64,000 bases of DNA from Roseibium aggregatum (GTDB lineage Bacteria > Pseudomonadota > Alphaproteobacteria > Rhizobiales > Stappiaceae): positions 1,178,001 to 1,242,000 of the forward strand of contig NZ_JAEKJZ010000001.1 of NCBI RefSeq assembly GCF_017309185.1. Direction: 5' to 3'. The translations under genes and the position numbers were made by a program. The notes below the pieces were generated by a model. The model saw only the letters and a list, made by a program, of their open reading frames with translations. It was not told where the DNA came from and did no database searches. Positions 19,309-28,149 of this stretch are shown one piece after another (the first letter of the stretch is position 1; each line of letters starts with the position of its first letter).

Positions 19309-20298
19309 ATGCGCGCCATTACCTATGATCGTTTCGGCTCCGCAGGGGAGGTGCTGACGCTGGAAGAGGTGCCCACGCCGTCTCCCGCGGAGGGCGAGGT
19401 TCTGGTACGGCTGAAGACGTCCGGCGTGAATCCGTCCGATATCCGCGCGCGGGCGGGCGGCCGTCCGGGCGTGGTGAAACCGCCGTTTCCCAAGATTATC
19501 CCGCACAGCGATGGGGCAGGCGTGATCGAGGCCGTCGGAGCCGGAGTTCCGGCTGACAGGATCGGCGAACGGGTCTGGATCTGGAACGGGCAATGGCAGC
19601 GTGCCTTCGGCACGGCGGCCGAATATATAGCACTGCCTTCCGCCCAGGCGGTTCGACTCCCCGATGAGACGACGTTCGAGGAAGGTGCGGTGCTCGGCAT
19701 TCCGGGCCTGACCGCCTGCCATGCCGTGCTCGGCGGCGGATCGGTCGAGGGCAAGACCGTGTTCGTCAGCGGCGGAGCAGGCACGGTGGGCCGGCTTGCC
19801 GTACAAGTGGCGGCTTCTTCCGGAGCGACCGTGCTGGCCTCAGCAAGAGGCGAAGAAGGACTCGAGGCCGCCCGAACCGCGGGAGCGGCGCATGTCTTCG
19901 ATTATACCGACGCAGATCTTGCCGACCGGATCCTCGATGCGACCGGCGGCAGGCCCATGGACCGGATCGTCGAGGTGGAGTTCGGCCGCAACGCGGAGAC
20001 CAATGCAAGGATCGTCGCGGAGCGGGGCACGATCGCCGCCTACGGCTCGGCAAAGGACATGTCGCCGCAGATCCCGTTCTATCCGTTGATGTTCAAGGCG
20101 GTTACCCTCGATCTTGTGCTGGTCTATCTGCTGGACGAGGAAGAACGCCGGCGCGCGGTCGAAAACCTGACCTCGCTTCTGACGCGCCGGGCGCTTGATT
20201 TGCGCATCGCACAGGTGCTTCCGCTCCATCAATGCGCCGAGGCGCACGACATCGTGGCCGAAGGCCGGCGGGCCGGGTCGGTCCTTTTGAGTATCTGA
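19309..20298 (+). CDS. Zinc-independent NADPH:quinone oxidoreductase (MDR superfamily)
   Basis: A 329-residue medium-chain reductase of the quinone oxidoreductase group. The N-terminus MRAITYDRFG and the segment SGVNPSDIRARAG are typical. The nucleotide-binding loop is VSGGAGTVGRLAVQ, an AxxGxVG-type motif of NADPH-dependent members. The Cys and His ligands of catalytic zinc in alcohol dehydrogenases are absent. It probably reduces quinones or activated alkenes as a detoxification step. GCGGAG precedes the ATG. It ends 34 bases from the convergent cysteine hydrolase gene. Confidence 0.88.
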   Translation: MRAITYDRFGSAGEVLTLEEVPTPSPAEGEVLVRLKTSGVNPSDIRARAGGRPGVVKPPFPKIIPHSDGAGVIEAVGAGVPADRIGERVWIWNGQWQRAFGTAAEYIALPSAQAVRLPDETTFEEGAVLGIPGLTACHAVLGGGSVEGKTVFVSGGAGTVGRLAVQVAASSGATVLASARGEEGLEAARTAGAAHVFDYTDADLADRILDATGGRPMDRIVEVEFGRNAETNARIVAERGTIAAYGSAKDMSPQIPFYPLMFKAVTLDLVLVYLLDEEERRRAVENLTSLLTRRALDLRIAQVLPLHQCAEAHDIVAEGRRAGSVLLSI

Positions 20299-20332
20299 CC
20301 CAAAACCCGGGCGGGAGATCCGCCAGGATTTT

Positions 20333-21013
20333 TCAGGTTTCGGCCCAGACCGCGAGGATGTCTTCCGAGCGCATGACCAGCCCGGTGTGCAGGGAGACGA
20401 TTTTCAGGGCCGCGTCTTCCATGTCTTCGTTCGATCCGCGCACGAGATCGGCGGCAACGCACACGCGGTACCCGAGATTCGAGGCGTCGAAAGTGGCGTT
20501 GAGAACGCAGCAGTCGGTCATGCCGCCGTTGAGAACGACGCGCTTGATGCCCATGGAGCGCAGAAGGAAATCCAGGTCGGTCGGGTAAAACGGCGAAAGC
20601 CTCCGCTTTGTTTCCACGATCAGATCCGTTTCCAGTACTTCCGTAGCGAATTCGGTCCACCTGGAGCCCTCGATGGCATGTTCGTCGATGCCGGGAATGG
20701 GATCGGCGTAGAGCGAGACAAGCGTTCGCCAGGCGGCGGGGTGCTGCCCCTTGAGGTCGTCTTCTCCGGTTCTGCGCAGGATCGAGCGCACATGGATCAC
20801 GGGAACGCCGAAAGCCCGGGCCTTGCGGTGGAAGTCGTTGACCGGGGCGATGATCTCGCGCCCGCGCGGCGCGGGGCAGGGGCACATCGGATCTTCCGAC
20901 AGGTGCCCCTGATGCATGTCGATCGAGATGACGGCCGTATCCGGACGCTGAACCCATTGGTGGAAGGGATCGTCCGGGATTTCCCGTTCCGCGCCATAGA
21001 CAAGAGCCTTCAT
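20333..21013 (-). CDS. Cysteine hydrolase, isochorismatase superfamily
   Basis: A 226-residue amidohydrolase-type enzyme. The Asp-Lys-Cys triad is readable: Asp in VISIDMHQGH, Lys in ETKRRLSPF and Cys in NGGMTDCCV, preceded by the usual cis-peptide region. The family includes nicotinamidase, N-carbamoylsarcosine amidase and the pyrimidine-degradation enzyme RutB, so C-N bond hydrolysis in a small amide or ureido compound is likely. It is the distal gene of the BMP-type transporter operon, after the VOC gene, with a hairpin in the 55-base gap. The substrate probably comes through that transporter. Confidence 0.85.
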   Translation of the reverse strand: MKALVYGAEREIPDDPFHQWVQRPDTAVISIDMHQGHLSEDPMCPCPAPRGREIIAPVNDFHRKARAFGVPVIHVRSILRRTGEDDLKGQHPAAWRTLVSLYADPIPGIDEHAIEGSRWTEFATEVLETDLIVETKRRLSPFYPTDLDFLLRSMGIKRVVLNGGMTDCCVLNATFDASNLGYRVCVAADLVRGSNEDMEDAALKIVSLHTGLVMRSEDILAVWAET

Positions 21014-21036
21014 GAGATGGTGTCCTCTCGATCCGG

Positions 21037-21061
21037 CGCCGGCGGAGCTGGCCCGCCGGCG
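21037..21061 (-). other. Intercistronic hairpin in the BMP operon
   Basis: A 9-base-pair perfect stem (CGCCGGCGG/CCGCCGGCG) with a 7-base loop lies between the VOC gene and the cysteine hydrolase gene. It could mark message processing or reduced expression of the last gene. Confidence 0.4.
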
Positions 21062-21068
21062 GCCGGGG

Positions 21069-21458
21069 TTAAGGTGTCGTGCAAGCCAGCCGGATCGCGT
21101 TGCCGTCAGGATCGCGCAGGACCGCCATGTACCAGTGGTAATAGGTCATGAACTGTTCCTTCACGAGCGTGGCGCCACGGGCGATTGCATTGCCGACGCA
21201 TGCGTCGAGCTCTTCCTTCGTGTCGAATTTCAGGGTGAAGGCGGTCTGATCGCCTTCACCCGGTTTGCGTTCGTCCAGACCGAGCATCTCGTAGGCGGCC
21301 GGCGCGCTGAAGCCGATCATGACGTCGCCGGACATGTAGCCCCGGAAGACGTCCGACCGCAGGCTTTCCACTTCCGGCAGATCGAACAGGTCGCGGTAAA
21401 ATTCCGACAGGCCGATAAAGTCTTCCGAAAACAGGCTCACTTGCATCAAGAGGTTCAT
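21069..21458 (-). CDS. VOC (glyoxalase/bleomycin resistance) family protein
   Basis: A 129-residue protein of the vicinal-oxygen-chelate fold. It has the N-terminal strand-helix FSEDFIGLSEFYRDLFDLPE and the C-terminal VLRDPDGNAIRLA that mark the family. The usual metal ligands are not clearly conserved, so it may bind or isomerise a ligand without a metal. It lies 9 bases after the dioxygenase gene in the same operon, suggesting it acts on the product of that enzyme or of the cysteine hydrolase. The start ATG is at 21458. Confidence 0.82.
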   Translation of the reverse strand: MNLLMQVSLFSEDFIGLSEFYRDLFDLPEVESLRSDVFRGYMSGDVMIGFSAPAAYEMLGLDERKPGEGDQTAFTLKFDTKEELDACVGNAIARGATLVKEQFMTYYHWYMAVLRDPDGNAIRLACTTP

Positions 21459-21467
21459 GGTTTCGCC

Positions 21468-22451
21468 TTACGCCGCCGTTCCAAAGGTCTTTTCGAACTG
21501 CGCGCGCAGGTGTTCGCCGGCCGTCATGGGCGGGTATTTTGCCTCGCCGTCCTTTTCCAGGATCGTCGGGGCGCATTCCACCTTGTAGAAATACTCCGGG
21601 TCGCAGAACGTCGGGCAGGAGTAGCGGATCTTGTCGCTGGTGTTGTTCAGCACCCGGTGCATGGTCGCCTTGTAGAGGTCGTTGGTGATCACCGGGAGCA
21701 TTTCGCCCAGGTTGATGATGTAGGTGCCCTTGATCGGCGGAGCCGAGATCCACTTGCCGTCGGCGTTGCGCACTTCGAGTCCGCCGACGTCGTCCTGCAG
21801 CAGAAGCGTCAAAAGACCCCAGTCCGTATGAGCGCCGGCGCCGAGCTGGTTCGGGGCGGCGTCCTTCGGCATTGGCGGGTACTTCAGGATGCGGCAATAG
21901 TGCAGGGGCTCTTCCAGGCTCTGCTCGAAGTAATCTTCCGGCAGGTCGAGGGAAAGGGCCACGACGCGCGCGAGATGCCTGCCGAGACCCAGGACCTTGG
22001 CCGTATAGGCTTCATACTCTTCCTTGAATTCGGGAAAGCTTTCCGGCCACTGGTTGCGTCCCGTTCCGGGCACGTTCAGCTTGGTGTAGCGGTGGTTCTC
22101 GTCGGCATCGACGCTGGCCATGAACCCTTCCTTCAGGTCGGGAGGCGAGCCTTCGTCCAGGGTTTGCGCCGCCATGGGTTCATAGCCGCGGGTGGAGTCC
22201 TCGTTTTTGGAATCCAGTTTTGCCTTTTCTTCCAACGGAAGGTCGAAGAACCTGGCCGCGAGCGCAAGCTGCGCGTCCATGTCCTCCTGCGAAATGCCAT
22301 GGTTGCTGACATAGAAAAAGCCGGTATCGACACAGGCCTTGTGGATCTCCCAGGCGACTTTCTTGCGCTTCTCCAGGTCGTCGGAAAAGCTGTCGGTCAG
22401 GTCGATCACGGGGATTTCGGTGGCCGCGTGGGGCGGTTCATAAACAATCAT
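21468..22451 (-). CDS. 2-oxoglutarate/Fe(II)-dependent oxygenase, isopenicillin N synthase family
   Basis: A 327-residue non-haem iron dioxygenase. The N-terminal DIOX_N part has IPVIDLTDSF and GFFYVSNHGI. The iron triad is readable as HTD in GAGAHTDWGLLTLL and His in TMHRVLNN, and the 2-oxoglutarate-binding Arg-x-Ser in IRYSCPTF. Family members hydroxylate small substrates; fungal thymine-7-hydroxylase is one example with the same layout. Placed after a nucleoside-like importer, it probably oxidises the imported compound. The start at 22451 is supported by GGAG 8 bases upstream; a longer in-frame extension overlaps the permease gene and does not resemble the family. Confidence 0.88.
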   Translation of the reverse strand: MIVYEPPHAATEIPVIDLTDSFSDDLEKRKKVAWEIHKACVDTGFFYVSNHGISQEDMDAQLALAARFFDLPLEEKAKLDSKNEDSTRGYEPMAAQTLDEGSPPDLKEGFMASVDADENHRYTKLNVPGTGRNQWPESFPEFKEEYEAYTAKVLGLGRHLARVVALSLDLPEDYFEQSLEEPLHYCRILKYPPMPKDAAPNQLGAGAHTDWGLLTLLLQDDVGGLEVRNADGKWISAPPIKGTYIINLGEMLPVITNDLYKATMHRVLNNTSDKIRYSCPTFCDPEYFYKVECAPTILEKDGEAKYPPMTAGEHLRAQFEKTFGTAA

Positions 22452-22489
22452 TGGCTGTTCTCCATTGGGATCGAGGACTTTGGCCGCGA

Positions 22490-23380
22490 TCAGTCGCGGT
22501 CTTCTCTTATGTGATGCAGCCCGAGGGCCGCCGGCTGCGCACCACCTCCCGAGGAACGCGTCGCGCTCCAGATCATGACGGCAAGCGTTGCGAGATAGGG
22601 GGGCATCTGCAGGAAATAGCGAGGCACGTCCGCGCCCGTCGCAGCGATGCGCGGTATGAGTGCCTCGATGCAGCCGAACAGGATCGCTCCGAGGACCGCC
22701 CGCCAGGGGTGCCAACGGGCGAAAATGACCAGGGCAATGGCGATCCAGCCCCGGCCGCCGACGACGGAGCCTGTCCAGATCTTGGAAACGGCGACGGTCA
22801 GATAGCCGCCGGCAAGCCCGATCAGGGCGGTGCCGAGCAGAATGGCCAGGATGCGCATCGTGGTCACATCGATGCCGGCCGCGTCAGCCGCCGCCGGATT
22901 TTCGCCGACCGCCCGCAGAGCGAGGCCGAAGCGCGTCCGGTTCAAGAGAAGGACACAGCCGAGGCAGATCAGCGGCGTTGCCCAGACGACGAGGTCCTGG
23001 CCCAGAAAAATCGGTTCCAGTCCCTTGATCGCCTGGTTGGTCCAACCGGCGTAGGAGGCGATGTAGCGGGTCAGGGCGTCGGCGAAGAACACCAGGGCGA
23101 GGCCGGCGATCACGTGGTTGATCCGCAGGCTGGCGGTCAGGAACGCGAAGACGAGGCCCATGGCCATGCCCGCGAGCATGGCGCCGGCGAGAGCGGCAAG
23201 CGGAGGGCCGCCGTTGATCGTCACGCCGATCCCGGCCAGCGCGCCGGCCAGCATGAAGCCTTCCGCGCCAAGGTTGAGCACGCCCGCGCGTTCGCTGAGG
23301 ATCAGTCCGAGGGCCGCCAGCGCGAAGGGCACCGCGAAGGCGGGAACGTTGACCAGCCAGTTGAACAGGAATTCGGTCAT
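22490..23380 (-). CDS. BMP-type ABC transporter permease (YufQ/BmpD-like)
   Basis: A 296-residue inner-membrane permease of the branched-chain/ribose superfamily, with 8-9 hydrophobic segments. Diagnostic stretches are GLILSERAGVLNLGAEGFML near the N-terminus and GLALRAVGENPAAADAAGI in the centre. Such pairs of permeases import nucleosides or related compounds. Its ATG overlaps the stop of the partner permease gene by 4 bases (ATGA), so translation is coupled. The C-terminal 20 residues are hydrophilic. The next gene of the operon, the dioxygenase, starts 38 bases downstream. Confidence 0.9.
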   Translation of the reverse strand: MTEFLFNWLVNVPAFAVPFALAALGLILSERAGVLNLGAEGFMLAGALAGIGVTINGGPPLAALAGAMLAGMAMGLVFAFLTASLRINHVIAGLALVFFADALTRYIASYAGWTNQAIKGLEPIFLGQDLVVWATPLICLGCVLLLNRTRFGLALRAVGENPAAADAAGIDVTTMRILAILLGTALIGLAGGYLTVAVSKIWTGSVVGGRGWIAIALVIFARWHPWRAVLGAILFGCIEALIPRIAATGADVPRYFLQMPPYLATLAVMIWSATRSSGGGAQPAALGLHHIREDRD

Positions 23381-24528
23381 GTCGCGGCCCGCCAGTGCAT
23401 CCGGTAGGTGAGGAAGAATTCCGACGCGGCGACGCAGATGATGAAGATCGCCTGAACGAGCTGGACAAGGGCCGAAGGCACCTGGAAGAAGATCTGCAGG
23501 CTCTGCCCGACCAGGAGCAGGATGGCCATGAAGAAAGCGACAATCACCACGCCGGCCGGATGATTGCGTCCCAGAAACGCGATCAGCACGCCGGAAAACA
23601 GGTAACCGGCGAAAAAGTCCTGCGTCATGCGGAATTCCACGCCGGCCGCGATCGAAAAGCCGGTCAGTCCGCCGACGGCGCCTGACGCCAGGATGGCGGC
23701 GACCGTCAGACCGGCCACGGGAACGCCCACCGCTCTAGCCATCTCGCGGTTCGAGCTGGTCATGTCGAGCAGGTAGCCGATCCGGCTGTAGGACAGAAGC
23801 CACCAGAGCAAGCCGGCCAGGAGCGCGGCCAGCGGCAGCGTCCAGGTCAGGTTGAGCCATCCGAGCAGGGGCAGACGCTCGAACGCCTCATATTGTTCCG
23901 TATGGGGAAAGCTGCTGACGGGATCCTTCCACGGTCCGTAAAGCAGATGCAGAAGCAGGTTGAAGGCGACATAGTTCAGAAGAAGCGTCGTGATCACTTC
24001 GCTGACGCCAAGGCGCTGCTTGAGCATGGCCGGGACGGACACCCAGAGCATGCCGCCGGCCATGGCGGCGACCGCCATGAGCACGAGGCGCGCCGGTTCC
24101 GGTCCGACATCGTAGATTGCGACGACGGAGGCGAAAATCGCTCCAAGGATCATCTGGCCCTCCAGGCCGATGTTCCAGAAGTTCGAGCGAAAGGCGATTG
24201 CCGTTGCCAACCCCGCCATCACCAGTGGCGCGGTCTGTGCCAGGACGGATCCGAGCGCGCGCGGGCTGGAGAAGGCGACGGTCGCGATCTCGCGCATCAC
24301 ATCGGAGGGTGCGACGCCGGAGAGCGCCAGCAGCGCGAAGGAAATAGCCGCGGCAACTGCCAGACTGGCTGCATAGCAGGCAAGCCGCTGGGTCTCGGGC
24401 ACATTTTGCCGAACCTCCAGAAGAGGGACCAGCCGCAGTTTGTGTCTGGACGGCGCCGGCGCGGTCTCGGACCGGATACCGGCACCTTCCAGCGGTGTGA
24501 TCTGCTCGGTGGCGTTGCCGCTACTCAT
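23377..24528 (-). CDS. BMP-type ABC transporter permease (YufP-like)
   Basis: A 383-residue permease, the larger of the pair. An N-terminal cytoplasmic segment of about 45 residues precedes the first helix. The family block AFRSNFWNIGLEGQMILGA is present, as is the cytoplasmic loop NREMARAVGVPVAGLTVAAI that contacts the ATPase. Both ends overlap: 8 bases with the ATPase gene upstream and 4 bases with the second permease gene downstream, a compact operon. Substrate specificity sits mainly in the binding protein and cannot be told here. Confidence 0.9.
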   Translation of the reverse strand: MSSGNATEQITPLEGAGIRSETAPAPSRHKLRLVPLLEVRQNVPETQRLACYAASLAVAAAISFALLALSGVAPSDVMREIATVAFSSPRALGSVLAQTAPLVMAGLATAIAFRSNFWNIGLEGQMILGAIFASVVAIYDVGPEPARLVLMAVAAMAGGMLWVSVPAMLKQRLGVSEVITTLLLNYVAFNLLLHLLYGPWKDPVSSFPHTEQYEAFERLPLLGWLNLTWTLPLAALLAGLLWWLLSYSRIGYLLDMTSSNREMARAVGVPVAGLTVAAILASGAVGGLTGFSIAAGVEFRMTQDFFAGYLFSGVLIAFLGRNHPAGVVIVAFFMAILLLVGQSLQIFFQVPSALVQLVQAIFIICVAASEFFLTYRMHWRAAT

Positions 24529-26014
24529 GGGAAATCATGGCCTTTCCGACATCGTTGCGGTTGGCCGGCGCTTCGAACTCGGCGACCATCCGTCCGCCGG
24601 ACAGAACCCCGATACGGTCGGACAGCAAAAAGATCTCGTCCAGATCCTCGCTGATCAGGATCACGGCCGCGCCACTGTCACGCGCGGCGCGCAACCGCTC
24701 GTGCACCGCCGCGCCGGCGCGCACGTCGAGACCGCGCGAGGGGCTGTGGGCAAGCACCACCTCCGGCATGGTCTCGAACTCGCGGGCGATCACGAGTTTC
24801 TGGGCGTTGCCGCCGGATAACAGCCCCGCGCGCATGCCGGTGCCACGCACGCCCTGGACGTCGAAGGCCTGGATCGCCTTCTGCGTTTGCTTGCGCGCTT
24901 GCCCCCGGTTGAACCGGAGCCAGCCGCCATAAGAGCCTGAAAGAACACCGTTGACGGCATAGTTCTCCGCGACGCTGCGGCGCCCCGCCAGGCCATGCCG
25001 GTAGCGGTCGACCGGAATGGCGGCGAACCCGGCCTTGCGGCGGCCACCCGGCGGGAGGGTCGAGATATCGCCATGGCCTTCGAACTCGATGCTGCCCCCC
25101 GTTTGCTCGGCGGTCCCCATCAGGACGTCCGCAAGCTCGTTCTGGCCATTTCCTGCGACGCCTGCGACACCGTAGATTTCGCCGCCGCGCACCCGGAAAT
25201 CGATACCCTCCAGGCCTTTTCTGCCGCTCCTGCCGGGAACGCGCACGCTGGAGAGGCGAACGCGCGTCTTGCCGATGACGGCGGAGGGGGCGGGCGTTTC
25301 GACGATCTGTTCCCCGACGATTAGCGTGGTCAGCTTCGCGGCGTCCATCTCGCCCGGCGAGGTCTCCGCGATCCGTTTGCCGCCCCGCATCACGGTGATG
25401 CGGTCGCTGTGGCCAAGCGCTTCATGGAGCTTGTGGGTGACCATGATGACCGCGCTTCCCGATGCGGCGAGACCGCGGATGATGGTCATCAGGGCCCGTG
25501 CCTCCTGGTCGCTGAGCACCGCGGTCGGTTCGTCCAGAATGACGAAACGGGCGCCCGCGACGAGCACCTTGAGAATTTCCAGCCGCTGTTGCTCGGCGAT
25601 GCCCAGTGAGCCGGTGCGCCGGGAAAGGTCGAGGTCAAAACCCATCTTGCCGGCGAGGTCCTGCGCCTGAGACGCGATCTCCGCGGCTTGCCGGCCCGGA
25701 TTGAACAGGACAATGTTTTCAAGCACCGTGAAGGCGGGAACCAGCTTGAAGTGCTGGTGGACCATGCCGATACCCTTGTTCGCGGCATCGCGGGCGTCTG
25801 ACATCGACACGGCTTCGCCGTCGACCTCGACATGGCCCTCGTCGGGCGCATAGAGCCCGCAGGCAATGTTCATGAGCGTTGATTTGCCTGCGCCGTTTTC
25901 GCCAAGGAGGGCGTGAACTTCGCCGGCACGCACCGAGAAGTCCACGTTGTCGAGTGCCTTGAAGGTCCCAAAGCTTTTCGAAACGTTGCGAAGTCTCAGT
26001 GCGTTCGGCATCAT
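24521..26014 (-). CDS. BMP-type ABC transporter double ATP-binding protein (YufO/RbsA-like)
   Basis: A 497-residue ATPase with two nucleotide-binding domains. The first is canonical: Walker A GENGAGKST, signature near LGIAEQQRLEILK, and Walker B followed by LDEPTAVLS. The second is degenerate, as is normal in this family: its Walker A reads GVAGNGQNE, without the Lys-Ser/Thr pair, and the Walker B region reads VVLAHSPSRGLD, with Ser where the catalytic Glu would be. Only one site should hydrolyse ATP efficiently. It starts 11 bases after the binding-protein stop and overlaps the next gene. Confidence 0.92.
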   Translation of the reverse strand: MMPNALRLRNVSKSFGTFKALDNVDFSVRAGEVHALLGENGAGKSTLMNIACGLYAPDEGHVEVDGEAVSMSDARDAANKGIGMVHQHFKLVPAFTVLENIVLFNPGRQAAEIASQAQDLAGKMGFDLDLSRRTGSLGIAEQQRLEILKVLVAGARFVILDEPTAVLSDQEARALMTIIRGLAASGSAVIMVTHKLHEALGHSDRITVMRGGKRIAETSPGEMDAAKLTTLIVGEQIVETPAPSAVIGKTRVRLSSVRVPGRSGRKGLEGIDFRVRGGEIYGVAGVAGNGQNELADVLMGTAEQTGGSIEFEGHGDISTLPPGGRRKAGFAAIPVDRYRHGLAGRRSVAENYAVNGVLSGSYGGWLRFNRGQARKQTQKAIQAFDVQGVRGTGMRAGLLSGGNAQKLVIAREFETMPEVVLAHSPSRGLDVRAGAAVHERLRAARDSGAAVILISEDLDEIFLLSDRIGVLSGGRMVAEFEAPANRNDVGKAMISHE

Positions 26015-26025
26015 CGTTTGACCGG

Positions 26026-27111
26026 TTACTGACCGGACACCCCGTCAACGTACCAGTCCATCGACCAGAGGTCCCCGTCCGAAAGGACTTCGCCTTCCTT
26101 CACCCGGACCGTGCCTTCGCGGTCGGAGAGCGGACCGGCAAAGACGTGCTTGCCCGCGATGATCGCGTCCCGCTCGGCCATGACCTTTTCCTTCAGTTCG
26201 TCGGAGACGGCCTCGCCGCAGCACGCGACATCGATAAGACCGTCCTTGATGGAAAGGAACGCGCCGTAGGGAGCCTTCTCGAAGCCGCCAGCGGCGATTT
26301 TTTCGATTTCCGGCTTCAGGAACCGGTCCCAGGTCCAGATGGAGGAACACTGGGTTGCCTTGCTGAACTCCGAGAGGTCGCGGTGGTGGCCGGTGCCGTA
26401 GACATCGTGCTCACCGGCAACCACCTGAACCGTTGGCGTGTCGACATGCTGGCCGAGGACGTCGACGCCCTGCTCGATGAGGGCTTCGGCCGCGGCCCGT
26501 TCCTTGACCGGATCGGCCCAGGCGCCGGTGAAGACGACCGAAAGTTCGGCATCCGGGTTCACCTGGCGCGCGCCGAGGAGATAGGCGTTCACCGTCCAGT
26601 TCACGAGACCGAACGGATTGGCCGCGACGAAGCCGATCTTGTTGGATTTCGTCAGGCCGCCCGCGATCATCCCGCACAGATACTGGCTTTCGTATGTGCG
26701 GCCGTAGATGCTTTTCAGATTGGGGCCGTTGGTCGTCCCGGCGGGATTGATGAAAACTGTCTCCGGATATTGTTCGGCGAGTTCCTTGAACGTATCGGAA
26801 TATCCGAAGGCGGAGCCGATGATGATGTTCGCGCCGCGATCGATGAAGAGTTCCGCGGCCGGACGGATTGCGGTCGCCGTCTCGGGGATCTTTTCAGCCT
26901 GGGGAATGCGCAAGTTCAGCTCGCTTTCGAGCTTCTTGCGGGATTCATCGATCGACTGGGACCAGCCGCCGTCATTGGACTCGCCGAAGAGAATGACCGC
27001 AGGCTTCGGATCGCCCTTCGCCGCGAATTCTGCGGAAGCGCCAACGGTCAGCTGTGTCAGACCGAGGGCACTCAGGGCCGTAAGCCAGGCAGCCTTCTGA
27101 AGTAATTTCAT
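26026..27111 (-). CDS. BMP family ABC transporter substrate-binding protein
   Basis: A 361-residue periplasmic receptor of the Bmp/PnrA (basic membrane protein) family, many members of which bind purine nucleosides. The signal peptide ends near GASAEFAA. Family marks include NDGGWSQS, GSAFGYSD and the GRTYESQYLCGMIAG segment. There is no lipobox Cys at the cleavage site, so it is soluble rather than a lipoprotein. It is the first gene of the minus-strand operon, with AAGGAGAG before the ATG and a leader of about 130 bases holding two hairpins. The ligand is probably a nucleobase or nucleoside-like compound; that is inference from the family. Confidence 0.9.
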   Translation of the reverse strand: MKLLQKAAWLTALSALGLTQLTVGASAEFAAKGDPKPAVILFGESNDGGWSQSIDESRKKLESELNLRIPQAEKIPETATAIRPAAELFIDRGANIIIGSAFGYSDTFKELAEQYPETVFINPAGTTNGPNLKSIYGRTYESQYLCGMIAGGLTKSNKIGFVAANPFGLVNWTVNAYLLGARQVNPDAELSVVFTGAWADPVKERAAAEALIEQGVDVLGQHVDTPTVQVVAGEHDVYGTGHHRDLSEFSKATQCSSIWTWDRFLKPEIEKIAAGGFEKAPYGAFLSIKDGLIDVACCGEAVSDELKEKVMAERDAIIAGKHVFAGPLSDREGTVRVKEGEVLSDGDLWSMDWYVDGVSGQ

Positions 27112-27138
27112 GAATTCTCTCCTTCATATATTTCAAAT

Positions 27139-27181
27139 TCGACGCAAAATACGTCGATTCCGCGCAACGAAATTGTGCGGA
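27139..27181 (-). promoter_or_regulatory. Two hairpins in the leader of the BMP operon
   Basis: Hairpin one has the stem TCGACG/CGTCGA (27139-27157). Hairpin two has 9-base arms with one mismatch (27159-27181). Both lie between the predicted promoter and the binding-protein start, within AT-rich sequence, and could act in attenuation or message stability. No known riboswitch class was recognised. Confidence 0.4.
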
Positions 27182-27250
27182 CTGAATTCAAATCTTTGTT
27201 GTCTGGAGGTCCTGGCAAAATTTATTGCGGATCTCTGGCTCTTAGTCTTT

Positions 27251-27280
27251 ATGGTAAGGAGGGAAAAATTAGACCGTCAA
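27251..27280 (-). promoter_or_regulatory. Candidate promoter of the BMP operon
   Basis: Read on the minus strand, TTGACG and TACCAT are separated by 18 bases and end about 140 bases before the binding-protein start. It is a fair match to a housekeeping sigma factor promoter, with AT-rich surroundings. Confidence 0.4.
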
Positions 27281-28091
27281 GTAAAAAATTTTAAACTGCA
27301 TTATTTTGGAGTGTCGATGGGGTGAAGTGTTTCTGTCTGGGTAAAAATTAGTCAAGTAGATTGAAACTTAGGCGATTTTTCCTATGCAGAAGAGCGAATA
27401 TTATGCAGTTTCACAATTGGGTTGGAGGAGGGGCGATCCTCTCAACGTCTTTGCTTTTGCCTGGTGCGTTGGAAGAAAAGGTTGAGTAAGATTTAAGTAC
27501 ACAATGTTGAATTGCGGATGTGCTCATTCTGATGAGCCATTGTCGATGTCACCGGCCTGTGCATTCCAGAAGGCAAGGCGATTTTCTGATTTTGCACCCG
27601 GTTTTCGACACGACCGAGACCCGGGTACAGGTGTCGCCAGGCGAACTGAAGGCAGGCGAAAATGAGCTACTGGAAACCTGCGGACTATCCCTCAGCGAGT
27701 CCCTGCCTGGTCTGCGGGATTCGTCGGGAACGACGTGGTGGATCGCCACTCCTTGACTTAACAGTCCTGAAGAGTGTGGAGGGAAAGCCACTTCGCCAAA
27801 AACACAATCTGGACCAGTGGGGCCACGGCTTCGAAGTGGCTTTAAGTAATGTTGGTGGGATTGTTGGCGGAAAACCTTAAAAAATTTGACGTGTGTCGGA
27901 GTTCAGTCTTGGAAAATTCAATTGGGAAAGTTGCGATTTAAGTCTAACGGAGAAAATAAAATATTTCGGCTGCCTTGTTAAAAACATTATTTCTGTCTAA
28001 TCACCGACATCTCGATATTGCTTGCTGAACTTTGTGACTGCGCGGGATGCCGCGGCCTGAACGATCTTCCTATCAACGTCGACCTAACCGC
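27281..28091. other. AT-rich region without a supportable gene
   Basis: About 0.8 kb, markedly richer in A+T than its neighbours. The short open frames inside it (up to about 80 codons, on both strands) have no convincing ribosome binding site, domain or codon bias, and they overlap each other. It probably contains the promoter and long leader of cspA, and possibly decayed sequence. Confidence 0.4.
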
Positions 28092-28116
28092 AGCATCGCG
28101 TCGTGTACGTGATGCT
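28092..28116 (+). promoter_or_regulatory. cspA: Hairpin in the cspA leader
   Basis: A 9-base-pair stem (AGCATCGCG with CGTGATGCT, one G-U pair) and a 7-base loop, ending 33 bases before the cspA start. Structured leaders are known to make csp messages respond to temperature; that this one does so is inference. Confidence 0.4.
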
Positions 28117-28149
28117 CATATTCTCATGACCGATTGAAAGGAAATCGTT

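Noticed and set aside
27520..27880. Short overlapping frames of 72-80 codons on both strands in the AT-rich gap
   Set aside because: They overlap each other, lack ribosome binding sites and show no domain; none can be preferred.
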